This document shows, piece by piece, positions 17,657 through 25,472 of a DNA stretch of 64,000 nt. Position 1 is the stretch's first letter; each line of letters starts with the position of its first letter. Source of the DNA: Bradyrhizobium diazoefficiens (GTDB lineage: Bacteria; Pseudomonadota; Alphaproteobacteria; Rhizobiales; Xanthobacteraceae); assembly GCF_016616425.1 (NCBI RefSeq), contig NZ_CP067101.1:3968001-4032000 (forward strand). Reading direction: 5' to 3'. The notes under the pieces were generated by a model. That model saw only the letters and a program-made list of their open reading frames with translations. It did no database searches and had not been told where the DNA came from. A program made the position numbers and the translations under genes.

Positions 17657-19306
17657 ATGAGTGAGCGACAGAACCAGTACGATATCGGCCTCGACAGGAC
17701 GCCTGCCAACTACGTGCCGCTGAGTCCGCTGAGCTTCCTCGCGCGCAGCGCCGCCGTCTATCCCGATCATGTCAGCACCGTCTACGAGGAGCGCAGCTTC
17801 ACCTGGGCGCAGACCTATGAGCGCTGCAAGCGTTTTGCGTCCTGGCTCGCGAGCAAAGGCATCGGCCTCGGCGACACCGTTGCCGCGATGCTGCCGAACA
17901 TTCCGGCGATGAACGAGGCGCATTTCGCCGTGCCCATGACCGGCGCCGTGCTCAACGCTCTCAACATCCGCCTCGACGCGCCCTCGATCGCGTTTCAGCT
18001 CGACCATGGCGGCGCCAGGATCATCCTGGTCGATCCCGAGTTTTCAGGAATCATCGGTGACGCGCTTGCGCAGATGACGGGCCCCAGGCCGCTGGTGATC
18101 GACGTCGACGATGCCGCCTTCAAGGGCGGCGGGCGCATCGGCGAGATCGAATATGAGGCGGCGCTCGCGGAAGGAGATCCCGCATTCACGGCGATTTCGC
18201 CCAAGGACGAGTGGGATGCGATCGCGCTGAGCTACACTTCGGGCACGACCGGAAATCCCAAGGGCGTCGTCACCCATCATCGCGGCGCCTATCTCAACGC
18301 CGTCAGCAACATCCTTGCCGGCAATCTCGGCCAGCATCCGGTCTATCTCTGGACGCTGCCCATGTTCCACTGCAACGGCTGGTGCTTTCCCTGGACCATC
18401 GCGGCGGCAGCCGGCGTCAATGTCTGCCTGCGCAAGGTCGAGCCGACCAGGATCTTCGAACTCATCATGAAGCATGGCGTCACCCACATGTGCGGCGCGC
18501 CGATCGTCTACAATACGCTGATCAATGCTCCCGATGCGCCCAAGGGCAACGCCGCGCGCCGCGTCGTCGGCCTGATCGCAGGCGCTGCACCGCCGGTCGC
18601 GGTGCTCGAAGGCGCGGAAAACATCGGCATCAAGCTGACGCATGTCTACGGCCTGACCGAGGTCTACGGCCCCGCTTCCGTCTGCGCCGAACAGCCCGGC
18701 TGGGACGAGCTTCCGCCTGCCGAACGCGCGCGGATGAAGCGCCGGCAGGGCGTGCCCTACCCGCTCGAGGAAGCCGTCACCGTCATCGATCCCCAGACCA
18801 TGCAGGAGGTGCCGCGCGACGGCGAGACCATCGGCGAGGTCATGTTCCGCGGCAACATCGTGATGAAGGGCTATCTCAAGAACGAGAAGGCGACGAAGGA
18901 AGCCTTCGAAGGCGGCTGGTTTCACACCGGCGATCTCGGCGTGCTCGACGAGCACGGCTATGTCATCATCAAGGACCGCTCCAAGGACATCATCATTTCC
19001 GGCGGCGAGAACATCTCCTCCGTCGAGGTCGAGGACATCCTCTACAAGCATCCGGCCGTGCTGTTCGCCGCCGTGGTCGCAAAGCCCGATCCGAAATGGG
19101 GTGAAGTGCCCTGCGCCTTCGTCGAACTGAAGGACGGCGCAAGCGCCAGCGAAGCTGACATCATCGCCTTCTGCCGCAGCCAGATGTCGGGCTTCAAGAC
19201 GCCGAAGGCCGTCGTGTTCGGGCCCATCCCGAAGACCTCGACCGGCAAGATCCAGAAATTCCTGCTGCGCAACAAAGTCGGCTCGGTGAGGGCGATCTCG
19301 GAATAA
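17657..19306 (+). CDS. Acyl-CoA synthetase (AMP-forming)
   Basis: About 549 residues of the ANL superfamily. It has the P-loop YTSGTTGNPKGVVTHHRGAY, the A5 region YGLTEVYGP, the hinge GWFHTGDLGVLDEHGYVIIK followed by DRSKDIIISGGENISS, and the catalytic Lys in PKTSTGKIQKF near the C-terminus. It activates a carboxylate to acyl-AMP then acyl-CoA; the sequence looks like the medium-chain/short-chain group. The ATG at 17657 follows GAGGAGG. It is last in the TRAP operon, so it probably acts on the imported acid. Confidence 0.92.
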   Translation: MSERQNQYDIGLDRTPANYVPLSPLSFLARSAAVYPDHVSTVYEERSFTWAQTYERCKRFASWLASKGIGLGDTVAAMLPNIPAMNEAHFAVPMTGAVLNALNIRLDAPSIAFQLDHGGARIILVDPEFSGIIGDALAQMTGPRPLVIDVDDAAFKGGGRIGEIEYEAALAEGDPAFTAISPKDEWDAIALSYTSGTTGNPKGVVTHHRGAYLNAVSNILAGNLGQHPVYLWTLPMFHCNGWCFPWTIAAAAGVNVCLRKVEPTRIFELIMKHGVTHMCGAPIVYNTLINAPDAPKGNAARRVVGLIAGAAPPVAVLEGAENIGIKLTHVYGLTEVYGPASVCAEQPGWDELPPAERARMKRRQGVPYPLEEAVTVIDPQTMQEVPRDGETIGEVMFRGNIVMKGYLKNEKATKEAFEGGWFHTGDLGVLDEHGYVIIKDRSKDIIISGGENISSVEVEDILYKHPAVLFAAVVAKPDPKWGEVPCAFVELKDGASASEADIIAFCRSQMSGFKTPKAVVFGPIPKTSTGKIQKFLLRNKVGSVRAISE

Positions 19307-19351
19307 GTCAGCGGCGCGTGCGGAGACTGTCTCGAGATCGAGGAAGAGACC

Positions 19352-19382
19352 TCCGCCCACGCGCCGGAAAGCGGTGGGCGGA
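19352..19382. terminator. Bidirectional hairpin between convergent operons
   Basis: Perfect 9-bp arms tccgcccac/gtgggcgga (19352-19360 and 19374-19382) with a 13-nt loop. It lies between the stop of the acyl-CoA synthetase and the stop of the second TRAP binding protein. Confidence 0.6.
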
Positions 19383-19396
19383 AGGCTTTGCCATCC

Positions 19397-20374
19397 TCAC
19401 ATCTTCTTGTAGGCGTCGACGATCGCCTTGCCCTCTGCCCCTGCCTTCTTGAGCCAGTCAGCCGTGAGCTGTTGGCCGATCTTCTGGAAGCCGGCCTTCA
19501 ACGCCGGGCTCGGCGGCTCGACATTCATGCCTTTCGCCTTGAGCTGATCGAGGTACCACGTGCTCTTGTCCTGCCAGGCCTTCCAGCCCCGGGTTTCCGC
19601 CGTTGCCGCGGCCTTGAGGATGGCCTCCTGGGTCGGCTTGTCGAGCGCGTCGAACGCGGCCTTGTTGACGAAGGTGTAGTCCTTGGGAATCCAGGCCTGC
19701 ACGTCGTAGAAATACTTCAAGGATTCCCAGGCCTTCGAATCGTAGCCCGTGCCGCCCGACGACATGAAGGAGTTCACGACGCCGGTCGCCAGCGCTTGCG
19801 GCAATTCGGCAGCCTGGATCGTCACCGACTGCGCGCCGACCAGTTCGCCGATGCGTGCGGTTCCGACGTTGTAGGCCCGCCATTTCAGGCCCTTCATGTC
19901 CTCGATGGTCGCAAGCGGCTTGTTGACGTAGACGCCCTGGGGCGCCCACGGCACGGCGAACAGCAGCTTGAGACCCTGTGCATCGAGCTTCTTGGCAATC
20001 GCAGGCTTGGAGGCCTGATACAGCTTCATCGCGTCCGGGAAGCTGGTCGCCAGAAACGGCACGACGTCGATGCCGAAGATCGGATCTTCGTTCTCGTGGA
20101 TCGAGAGCAGTACTTCGCCCATCTGCGCCTGCCCGGTCATGACCGCGCGCTTGATGTCCGGTGCCTTGAACAGCGAGGCGCCGGGATGAACCGTGATCTG
20201 GAGCTTGCCGGACGTGGCGGCCTCGACGTCCTTGGCGAAGGCGATCAGGTTTTCGGAGTGCGGATTGTCCGCGGGATACGCGGCCGGCAGATTCCATTTT
20301 GTTTGAGCCAAAGCGGGTGTCGCAGCCGCCACGACGCCGGCAATCAGGGATGCGCGGAATAAACGAGACATCAT
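19397..20374 (-). CDS. TRAP transporter solute-binding protein, DctP family (second system)
   Basis: About 325 residues. The ATG at 20374 follows GAGGAG; another ATG comes directly after. The Sec signal peptide ends at ATPALA. The mature protein has a DctP fold with the conserved segments GLKWRAYNVGTARIGELVGA and VVNSFMSSGGTGYDSK. It is expressed with its own DctM and DctQ in the order Q-M-P on this strand, and it converges with the other TRAP operon. The ligand is not deducible. Confidence 0.92.
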   Translation of the reverse strand: MMSRLFRASLIAGVVAAATPALAQTKWNLPAAYPADNPHSENLIAFAKDVEAATSGKLQITVHPGASLFKAPDIKRAVMTGQAQMGEVLLSIHENEDPIFGIDVVPFLATSFPDAMKLYQASKPAIAKKLDAQGLKLLFAVPWAPQGVYVNKPLATIEDMKGLKWRAYNVGTARIGELVGAQSVTIQAAELPQALATGVVNSFMSSGGTGYDSKAWESLKYFYDVQAWIPKDYTFVNKAAFDALDKPTQEAILKAAATAETRGWKAWQDKSTWYLDQLKAKGMNVEPPSPALKAGFQKIGQQLTADWLKKAGAEGKAIVDAYKKM

Positions 20375-20413
20375 CGGACTTCTCCTCACAGTAAGTTTGA
20401 AAACCGGGTGCGA

Positions 20414-21727
20414 TCAGTCAGGGAAAGCGAGCTTGGGTAGAAACATCACGATCTGCGGATACTCCGTGATGATGAACACGGCAGCCAGCAGCAGAATGAA
20501 GAACGGAAACGTCGCCCGCGCGACGGTGAGGGTGTCGCGCCCGCTCATGTTCTGGAGCACGAAGAGATTGAACCCGACCGGCGGCGTGATCTGTGCCATC
20601 TCCACGTGAATGATGAGATAGACGCCGAACCAGACCAGGTCGAGCCCGGCCTGCTTGACCATCGGCAGCACGATGACGGCGGTCAGAACGATCATCGAGA
20701 TGCCGTCGATCAGGCAGCCGAGGATGATGTACATGACGCTCAGATACAGCGCGAGCATGCTTGGCGTGAGCTGCTGCCCTTGAACCCAGGTGGCGAGCGC
20801 GGCCGGAATGCCCGTATAGGCCATCGCGGCCGTGGTGTAGGCCGCCCCTGCCAGGATCAGCATGATCATGCAGGTCAGACGCGTCGCGCTCATGATGCTT
20901 TCGAGGAGGTTCCTGCGCGTGAGCGTACCGCTCCACCACGCCAGCAGCAGCGCGCCCGTAACTCCCCATGCAGCGCATTCGGTCGCCGTCGCGAAGCCTA
21001 GCACGAGGGAAAGAAAGACTGCCAGAATCAGAACCAGACAGGGCGCGAGCTTCGCCGATTCCTGCAGCTTTTGGCGGAATGGCATCGGCGGATCGCGCGG
21101 CGGAATCTTCTTGGGATTGAGCAGCGACCAGATGATGATGTAGCCCGAGTAGAGCACCATCACGAGCGCGCCCGGCAGGAATCCGCCGAGGAACACCTGA
21201 AGCACGGAGACATTCGCCGTGACCGCGTAGACTACCATCGGGATCGAGGGCGGGATCAGCAGGCCGAGCGTGCCGGCGCCGGCCAGCGATCCGAGGCTCA
21301 AGCCCTTGTCGTAGCCGCGCTTGTCGAGTTCGGGCAGCGCGATCTTGCCGATCGTCGCACAGGTCGCCGCCGAAGAGCCCGACACCGCCGCGAAGATGCC
21401 GCAGCCGATCACGTTGACATGGGTCAGACGTCCGGGCAGCCACTGAACCCAGGGTGACAGCCCCCGAAACATTTCCTCCGACAATTTGGTCCGGAACAGG
21501 ATCTCGCCCATCCAGATGAACAGCGGCAGCGCGGCCAGCGTCCACGACGAGCTGGCGCTCCAGGTGGTGGTGGCAAGCACGGCACCGAGCGGCAGGCTGG
21601 TCGTCAGCGCCATCGCCACGAAGCCGACAAGGCCAAGCGAGACCGCGATCCAGACGCCGCTTCCCAGCAGCAGGATCATGACGCCGAGCAGGATAAACGC
21701 CAGCTCGATCATGCCGAGATTGGCCAT
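20414..21727 (-). CDS. TRAP transporter large permease, DctM family
   Basis: About 437 residues with roughly 12 hydrophobic segments and the DctM signature GCGIFAAVSGSSAATCATIG. It forms the main translocation subunit of the second TRAP system. The ATG at 21727 sits 2 bases after the stop of dctQ, preceded by a GGAGG site that overlaps the end of dctQ, so translation is coupled. Confidence 0.94.
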   Translation of the reverse strand: MANLGMIELAFILLGVMILLLGSGVWIAVSLGLVGFVAMALTTSLPLGAVLATTTWSASSSWTLAALPLFIWMGEILFRTKLSEEMFRGLSPWVQWLPGRLTHVNVIGCGIFAAVSGSSAATCATIGKIALPELDKRGYDKGLSLGSLAGAGTLGLLIPPSIPMVVYAVTANVSVLQVFLGGFLPGALVMVLYSGYIIIWSLLNPKKIPPRDPPMPFRQKLQESAKLAPCLVLILAVFLSLVLGFATATECAAWGVTGALLLAWWSGTLTRRNLLESIMSATRLTCMIMLILAGAAYTTAAMAYTGIPAALATWVQGQQLTPSMLALYLSVMYIILGCLIDGISMIVLTAVIVLPMVKQAGLDLVWFGVYLIIHVEMAQITPPVGFNLFVLQNMSGRDTLTVARATFPFFILLLAAVFIITEYPQIVMFLPKLAFPD

Positions 21728-21729
21728 GG

Positions 21730-22362
21730 TCAACCTCCGCCGCCCTGCGAGATGCGCTCGATGAATTCGTCCGGCGTCTCGTCCGGCGAGCCTTTCTCGT
21801 AGCTCGGCCGGTTGCCGCTGACGACGCTGATCAGTTCATCGACGAGTGCGATCGACAGGATCGCAAGCCCGCCGGCGAAGCCGAGCTGCGGAATCCAGAG
21901 TGGAAGCGCGACGACGCCCTGCGCCACATCGTTGAAGCGCCAGGAGTCGTAGGTCATCTGCACCGCATAGCGGGTGAAATAGAGGATGAAGGCGGTGGCA
22001 ATGCCGAGCGCCGCAATCTCTGCGATCTGCTTGGTCCGCCCGTGCAGCTGTTCCAGCAGCAGGCCGACGCGGATCATCTCTCCGCGCTTGAAGGTATGCG
22101 CAAGGCCGAGGAAGGCGATCGCGGCCATGCACCAGGACGCGAAATCATCGCCGGCGGGAATGTTGATCGCAAATTGGCGCCCGACCGACATTGCCATCAT
22201 GATTGCAAAGATCGCAACCAGGAAGATGCCGGCGGCGTAGCCTGCCCCGAGATACAGGAGATCCAGAGCGCGCCGCGCCAGTCCCCCAATCGTTACCTCG
22301 TCCCCTGCCACGCAATCTCCATCCTCGCACGAGGCGATTCGGCCGACCCGGCTATCGCGCAT
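21730..22362 (-). CDS. TRAP transporter small permease, DctQ family
   Basis: About 210 residues with four TM helices and the DctQ motif region DDFASWCMAAIAFLGLAHTFKRGEMIRVGLL. It supports assembly with the large permease. The N-terminal about 20 residues before the first hydrophobic segment look non-conserved and no ribosome-binding site is clear at the upstream ATG/GTG, so the true start may be an internal GTG around residue 20. A Gly run precedes the stop. Confidence 0.88.
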   Translation of the reverse strand: MRDSRVGRIASCEDGDCVAGDEVTIGGLARRALDLLYLGAGYAAGIFLVAIFAIMMAMSVGRQFAINIPAGDDFASWCMAAIAFLGLAHTFKRGEMIRVGLLLEQLHGRTKQIAEIAALGIATAFILYFTRYAVQMTYDSWRFNDVAQGVVALPLWIPQLGFAGGLAILSIALVDELISVVSGNRPSYEKGSPDETPDEFIERISQGGGG

Positions 22363-22489
22363 CACGCGCCGCCGATTCTGCCTGAATATCGCCCTTGCCC
22401 AACGCCTGTCTTTCAGACGTTAGATCAACATGATGCAGCCGATGCAAGCAAGGAGTATGCCTGCCTGCGGCGGAATTTCTACCGCAGGT

Positions 22490-23287
22490 TCAGTGCGTCT
22501 CCAGCCGCAGCCCGTCGAAGGCGGGCACGACGCCCGCGGGCAGGGATTGCCGGATCGCCTCGTAATCGACGTCGGCCGCCATATTGGTGATGACCGCGCG
22601 CTTCGGCTTGAACCGTTCGATCCAGGACAGCGCGTCATTGATGCTGAAATGGCTGACATGGCTGTTGTAGCGCAAGCCATCGACGATCCAGAGGTCCAGA
22701 TTTTCCAGCGCGCCCCAGCTCTCGCGCGGGATGTCGTTGAGGTCGGGTGTGTAGGCTGCATCCCCGATACGATAGCCGAGCGCGGGAATGCTGCCATGCT
22801 GGACCAGAAAGGCGGTCATCGTCACGGCGCCGCCCTTCCCCAGGATGGTCTGGCTTCCGCCCGCTTCGATCGAATGCCGCGTCAGGATCGGCGGATAGTC
22901 GCTGCCCTCCGGCGAGATGAAGCAATAGGAGAACCGCGACAGGATGTCCTTGGCTGTCGACTGGTTGAAGTAGGTCGGGATGCGACGGCGCATGTGCATC
23001 ACGACCGAACGCAAATCGTCCATGCCGTGGGTCTGATCGGCGTGCTCATGCGTCAAGAACACCGCGTCGATGTGATCGACATTGGTCGAGAGCAATTGCT
23101 CGCGCAGGTCCGGCGAGGTGTCGATCACGATGCGCGTGGTGCCGTGCTCGGAGGTCCGTTCGACCAGCAGCGAGCAGCGGCGACGGCGGTTCTTGGGATT
23201 GTTTGGATCGCAGGCGCCCCAGCCGAGCGCTGGGCGCGGCACGCCGGCGGAGGACCCGCAGCCCAGGATTGTCAGCGTCAGCGTCAT
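22490..23287 (-). CDS. MBL-fold metallo-hydrolase (PhnP-like)
   Basis: 265 residues starting MTLTLTILGCGSSAGVPRP. It has the zinc-binding motif LTHEHADQTHG, an N-terminal cysteine-containing segment WGACDPNNPKNRRRRCS typical of this PhnP/cyclic phosphodiesterase-like branch, and later His ligands (VDGLRYNSHVSHFSI). Probably a phosphodiesterase; the substrate is unknown. It lies 13 bases after tatD in the same direction, the usual metG-tatD-MBL neighbourhood of this group. Confidence 0.9.
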   Translation of the reverse strand: MTLTLTILGCGSSAGVPRPALGWGACDPNNPKNRRRRCSLLVERTSEHGTTRIVIDTSPDLREQLLSTNVDHIDAVFLTHEHADQTHGMDDLRSVVMHMRRRIPTYFNQSTAKDILSRFSYCFISPEGSDYPPILTRHSIEAGGSQTILGKGGAVTMTAFLVQHGSIPALGYRIGDAAYTPDLNDIPRESWGALENLDLWIVDGLRYNSHVSHFSINDALSWIERFKPKRAVITNMAADVDYEAIRQSLPAGVVPAFDGLRLETH

Positions 23288-23300
23288 GCGGCTCCCGGTT

Positions 23301-24083
23301 TCAAGCCTTCACCTTCGAGAACAGGCGGAAGAAGTTTTCGCTGGTCTGGCGCGAGATCTCGTCGAACGACACGCCACGCGCCTCGGCCAGCACTTTGGCG
23401 ACCTCGACCACATAAGCCGGCTCGTTCCGTTTCCCCCGGAACTTGCCCGGCGCAAGATAGGGCGAGTCCGTTTCGACCAGGATTCGATCGGATGGCAGTT
23501 CGGCCGCGAGCGCGCGCAAGGTCTCCGATTTCTTGAAAGTCAGGATTCCCGTGAAACCGATATAGAGCCCGAGCGACACCGCCTTCAGCGCCAGATCGCG
23601 CCCGCCCGTGTAACAATGCAGCACGGCGCGGAATGGTCCCTTTGCTGCCTCGTCTTCCATGATGCGTGCGCAGTCCTCGTCGGCTTCGCGGGTGTGGATG
23701 ACCAGCGGCAGACCAGTGGCGCGCGCGGCGGCAATGTGGGCGCGAAAGCCCCTCGCCTGCGCCTCCGGCGAGCCGTTATCATAGAAATAGTCGAGCCCGG
23801 CCTCCCCGAGCGCGACGATCTTGGGATGCTCCGTCAACGCAACCAGCTCGTCCGGTGCGATGCCGTCTTCCTCGTCCGCGTTGTGCGGATGGGTGCCGAC
23901 CGAGCAATAGACGTCGTCGTAACGCTCGGCGATGGTCAGAAGCTGGCTCAGCTTTCGCACCCGCGTCGAGATCGTGACCATGCGCTGGATGCCGGCCGCT
24001 CGCGCCCGCGACACGATCCCGTCGAGATCTTGTGCAAAGTCCGGAAAATCCAGATGGCAGTGGCTGTCGACCAGCATTTCCAT
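23301..24083 (-). CDS. tatD: TatD-family metal-dependent hydrolase
   Basis: About 260 residues. The metal site begins DSHCHLDF, with later ligands in GEAGLDYFYDN (Glu), VIHTREADED (His) and CYTGG, and Asp in VETDSPYLAPG. TatD proteins are Mg-dependent 3'-5' exonucleases or D-aminoacyl-tRNA deacylase-like enzymes. The start is uncertain between ATG 24083 (MEMLVDS) and ATG 24077 (MLVDS). The first five codons from 24077 are repeated near the end of metG, showing that tatD once followed metG directly. Upstream lies an 18-bp tandem duplication (24093-24128). Confidence 0.93.
   Translation of the reverse strand: MEMLVDSHCHLDFPDFAQDLDGIVSRARAAGIQRMVTISTRVRKLSQLLTIAERYDDVYCSVGTHPHNADEEDGIAPDELVALTEHPKIVALGEAGLDYFYDNGSPEAQARGFRAHIAAARATGLPLVIHTREADEDCARIMEDEAAKGPFRAVLHCYTGGRDLALKAVSLGLYIGFTGILTFKKSETLRALAAELPSDRILVETDSPYLAPGKFRGKRNEPAYVVEVAKVLAEARGVSFDEISRQTSENFFRLFSKVKA
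24063..24077. repeat. 15-bp direct repeat, copy 1 (tatD start codons)
   Basis: gctgtcgaccagcat on the plus strand, i.e. atgctggtcgacagc read on the minus strand, encoding MLVDS of tatD. An identical copy lies at 25447-25461, 1.37 kb away. Confidence 0.85.
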
Positions 24084-24212
24084 TGACCGCAAGTGGCTTC
24101 GTGAGGCCGTGTGGCTTCGTGAGAGAGTTTGGCCCGGCGCGGGGCAACAGACGGGCAACAGCGCGAGTCCGCCCAGAGGTGCCCTCAACTCCTTGCCGGG
24201 TCAAGGGGGTGT

Positions 24213-24506
24213 GTGAAGGAAGGGTTCGTCATCGAGGATGGTTTCGAATTGCTGATCGAGGGTGAACCGCCGCGGGTGCTCAGGGCCGGTGAGTCCTACA
24301 AGATATCGGCGCATACTATTCACGATGCAAAAACCGGAGCGGATGGCGCCAAGGCGATCGCCACCTACGTCGTCGAAAGAAACGGGACAGCCGCTCGCAT
24401 CTTCCGTCAAGTGAGGCTGTGTGAGGGCACCCGGAGGCAACAAGCTGGCGCCGAATGGAACGGCAGCCTTCAGCATTGTTCCCCAGCAAATTTTCCACGA
24501 AACTAA
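24213..24506 (+). pseudogene. Cupin-domain protein remnant, N-terminally truncated and frameshifted
   Basis: From 24213 the frame reads KEGFVIEDGFELLIEGEPPR then VLRAGESYKISAHTIHDAKT, the core of a small single-domain cupin; the His in TIHDAK would be a metal ligand. The N-terminal half, with the first metal-ligand motif, is missing. Near 24385 the frame shifts: an alternative frame gives GQPLASSVK and a stop at 24412-24414, which matches the usual end of such cupins, while the current frame runs on 30 codons into unrelated sequence. It is probably non-functional. Confidence 0.6.
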
Positions 24507-24560
24507 TTCTTGCGCCAATCGTTGGCCGGATAGTCTGTCACTTCTATGAGGAGGTGCCAA

Positions 24561-24791
24561 ATGAAGCGAATAATCCTCGCGCTCGCAGCGTCGGCCACGT
24601 TGGCTATCGGAGCGGTGACAACGGCGAATGCCGTGGAGTTTGGCGTCGGTCCGGGGGGCGTCTATGTGGGCCCTGATCGGGACTACCGCTACCACGAACG
24701 GTACTATGGCGATAGCTGCCGAACCATCATCGAACACCGGACCAATCGGTTTGGTGAGGATGTTACGGTCCGCCGACGCATCTGCGATTGA
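24561..24791 (+). CDS. Small secreted hypothetical protein
   Basis: 76 residues with a strong AGGAGG site 5 bases before the ATG. A Sec signal peptide (about residues 1-24, ending ANA) precedes a Gly/Tyr/Arg-rich mature part (GVGPGGVYVGPDRDYRY) and ends in CRTIIEHRTNRFGEDVTVRR plus RICD, with two cysteines that could form a disulfide. Similar small periplasmic proteins are frequent in Bradyrhizobium; function is unknown. A strong hairpin terminator follows. Confidence 0.8.
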   Translation: MKRIILALAASATLAIGAVTTANAVEFGVGPGGVYVGPDRDYRYHERYYGDSCRTIIEHRTNRFGEDVTVRRRICD

Positions 24792-24805
24792 TCGCGGTGA
24801 ATACT

Positions 24806-24840
24806 TTGGCCTCGATGTGCCTTAGGCGCATCGGGGCCAA
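24806..24840 (+). terminator. Hairpin terminator after the small secreted protein gene
   Basis: Sixteen-base arms at 24806-24821 and 24825-24840 (ttggcctcgatgtgcc / ggcgcatcggggccaa) pair with two G-T wobbles around a 3-nt loop. No long T run follows, so it may be a Rho-independent-like or processing hairpin. Confidence 0.6.
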
Positions 24841-24992
24841 GCCTTGCGGGGTGGCCCACTTGGAACCACTTGGAAAAAGATCCACTTCCAAGCTGCTTGG
24901 CCGCTAGCTAGCTCGGAAATCTTCACCGGATCACCGCTAGCCGTTTCGGTTTCGAGCAAGCGATCGATTGGCATCTTCTATCCCTGCGTTGG

Positions 24993-25208
24993 CTAGGCCG
25001 ACCTCCGCCCTGGCAAGGTCAGTGAAGCGTCGCGCGCCACTGCCCGAAGCTCTGTCAGCGTGGTCTTGCCGGACCGGGCCGCGTCGATCAGTTGTTCCGC
25101 AATGTATTTGCGGGTTTCATGATCGCCGCCGTGATGCGGCAGTTCGCGGCAGGTTTCTTCCAGCACGGCATCCAGATTTGCCTGTGTGCGTTCGTTGAAA
25201 TCGTTCAT
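24993..25208 (-). CDS. Conserved-looking hypothetical protein, 71 residues
   Basis: The ATG at 25208 follows GAGGAGG at good spacing. The protein begins MNDFNERTQANLDAVLEETC and is mainly helical and charged, without signal or TM segment. Amino-acid use looks coding (AEQLIDAARSGKTTLTELRA). Function unknown. It lies inside the 1.37-kb segment that separates metG from tatD. Confidence 0.7.
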   Translation of the reverse strand: MNDFNERTQANLDAVLEETCRELPHHGGDHETRKYIAEQLIDAARSGKTTLTELRAVARDASLTLPGRRSA

Positions 25209-25446
25209 CGCCAGCCTCCTCGTTGAGGGAGCCAAATGCTATGCTTATTTTTCCCGGTCGTCTCCGTTGTCTCGCCGATTGTCCGCATTTGCACGGAGGC
25301 TGAAATCGTCACGAGTTGATTGTTCTGCTGCGCTTGCGTTTCGCATATGCAAAAGCCCGATGGCGCGATGATCTCACATAAGTTATCGCGCGGATTTCGT
25401 GAGACCGAGTGCGATGGCGTGTTACCGGGTGACCCCGACGACACCA

Positions 25447-25461
25447 GCTGTCGACCAGCAT
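25447..25461. repeat. 15-bp direct repeat, copy 2 (relic tatD start)
   Basis: Identical to 24063-24077. On the minus strand it starts with ATG 11 bases after the metG stop and encodes MLVDS, then runs into unrelated sequence. It marks the original position of tatD behind metG. Confidence 0.85.
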
Positions 25462-25472
25462 CGCAAGCGCCT

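Noticed and set aside
24841..24990. Short repeats ccacttggaaccacttgga as a recombination site
   Set aside because: Only an imperfect local repeat; no recombinase gene or second site is seen.
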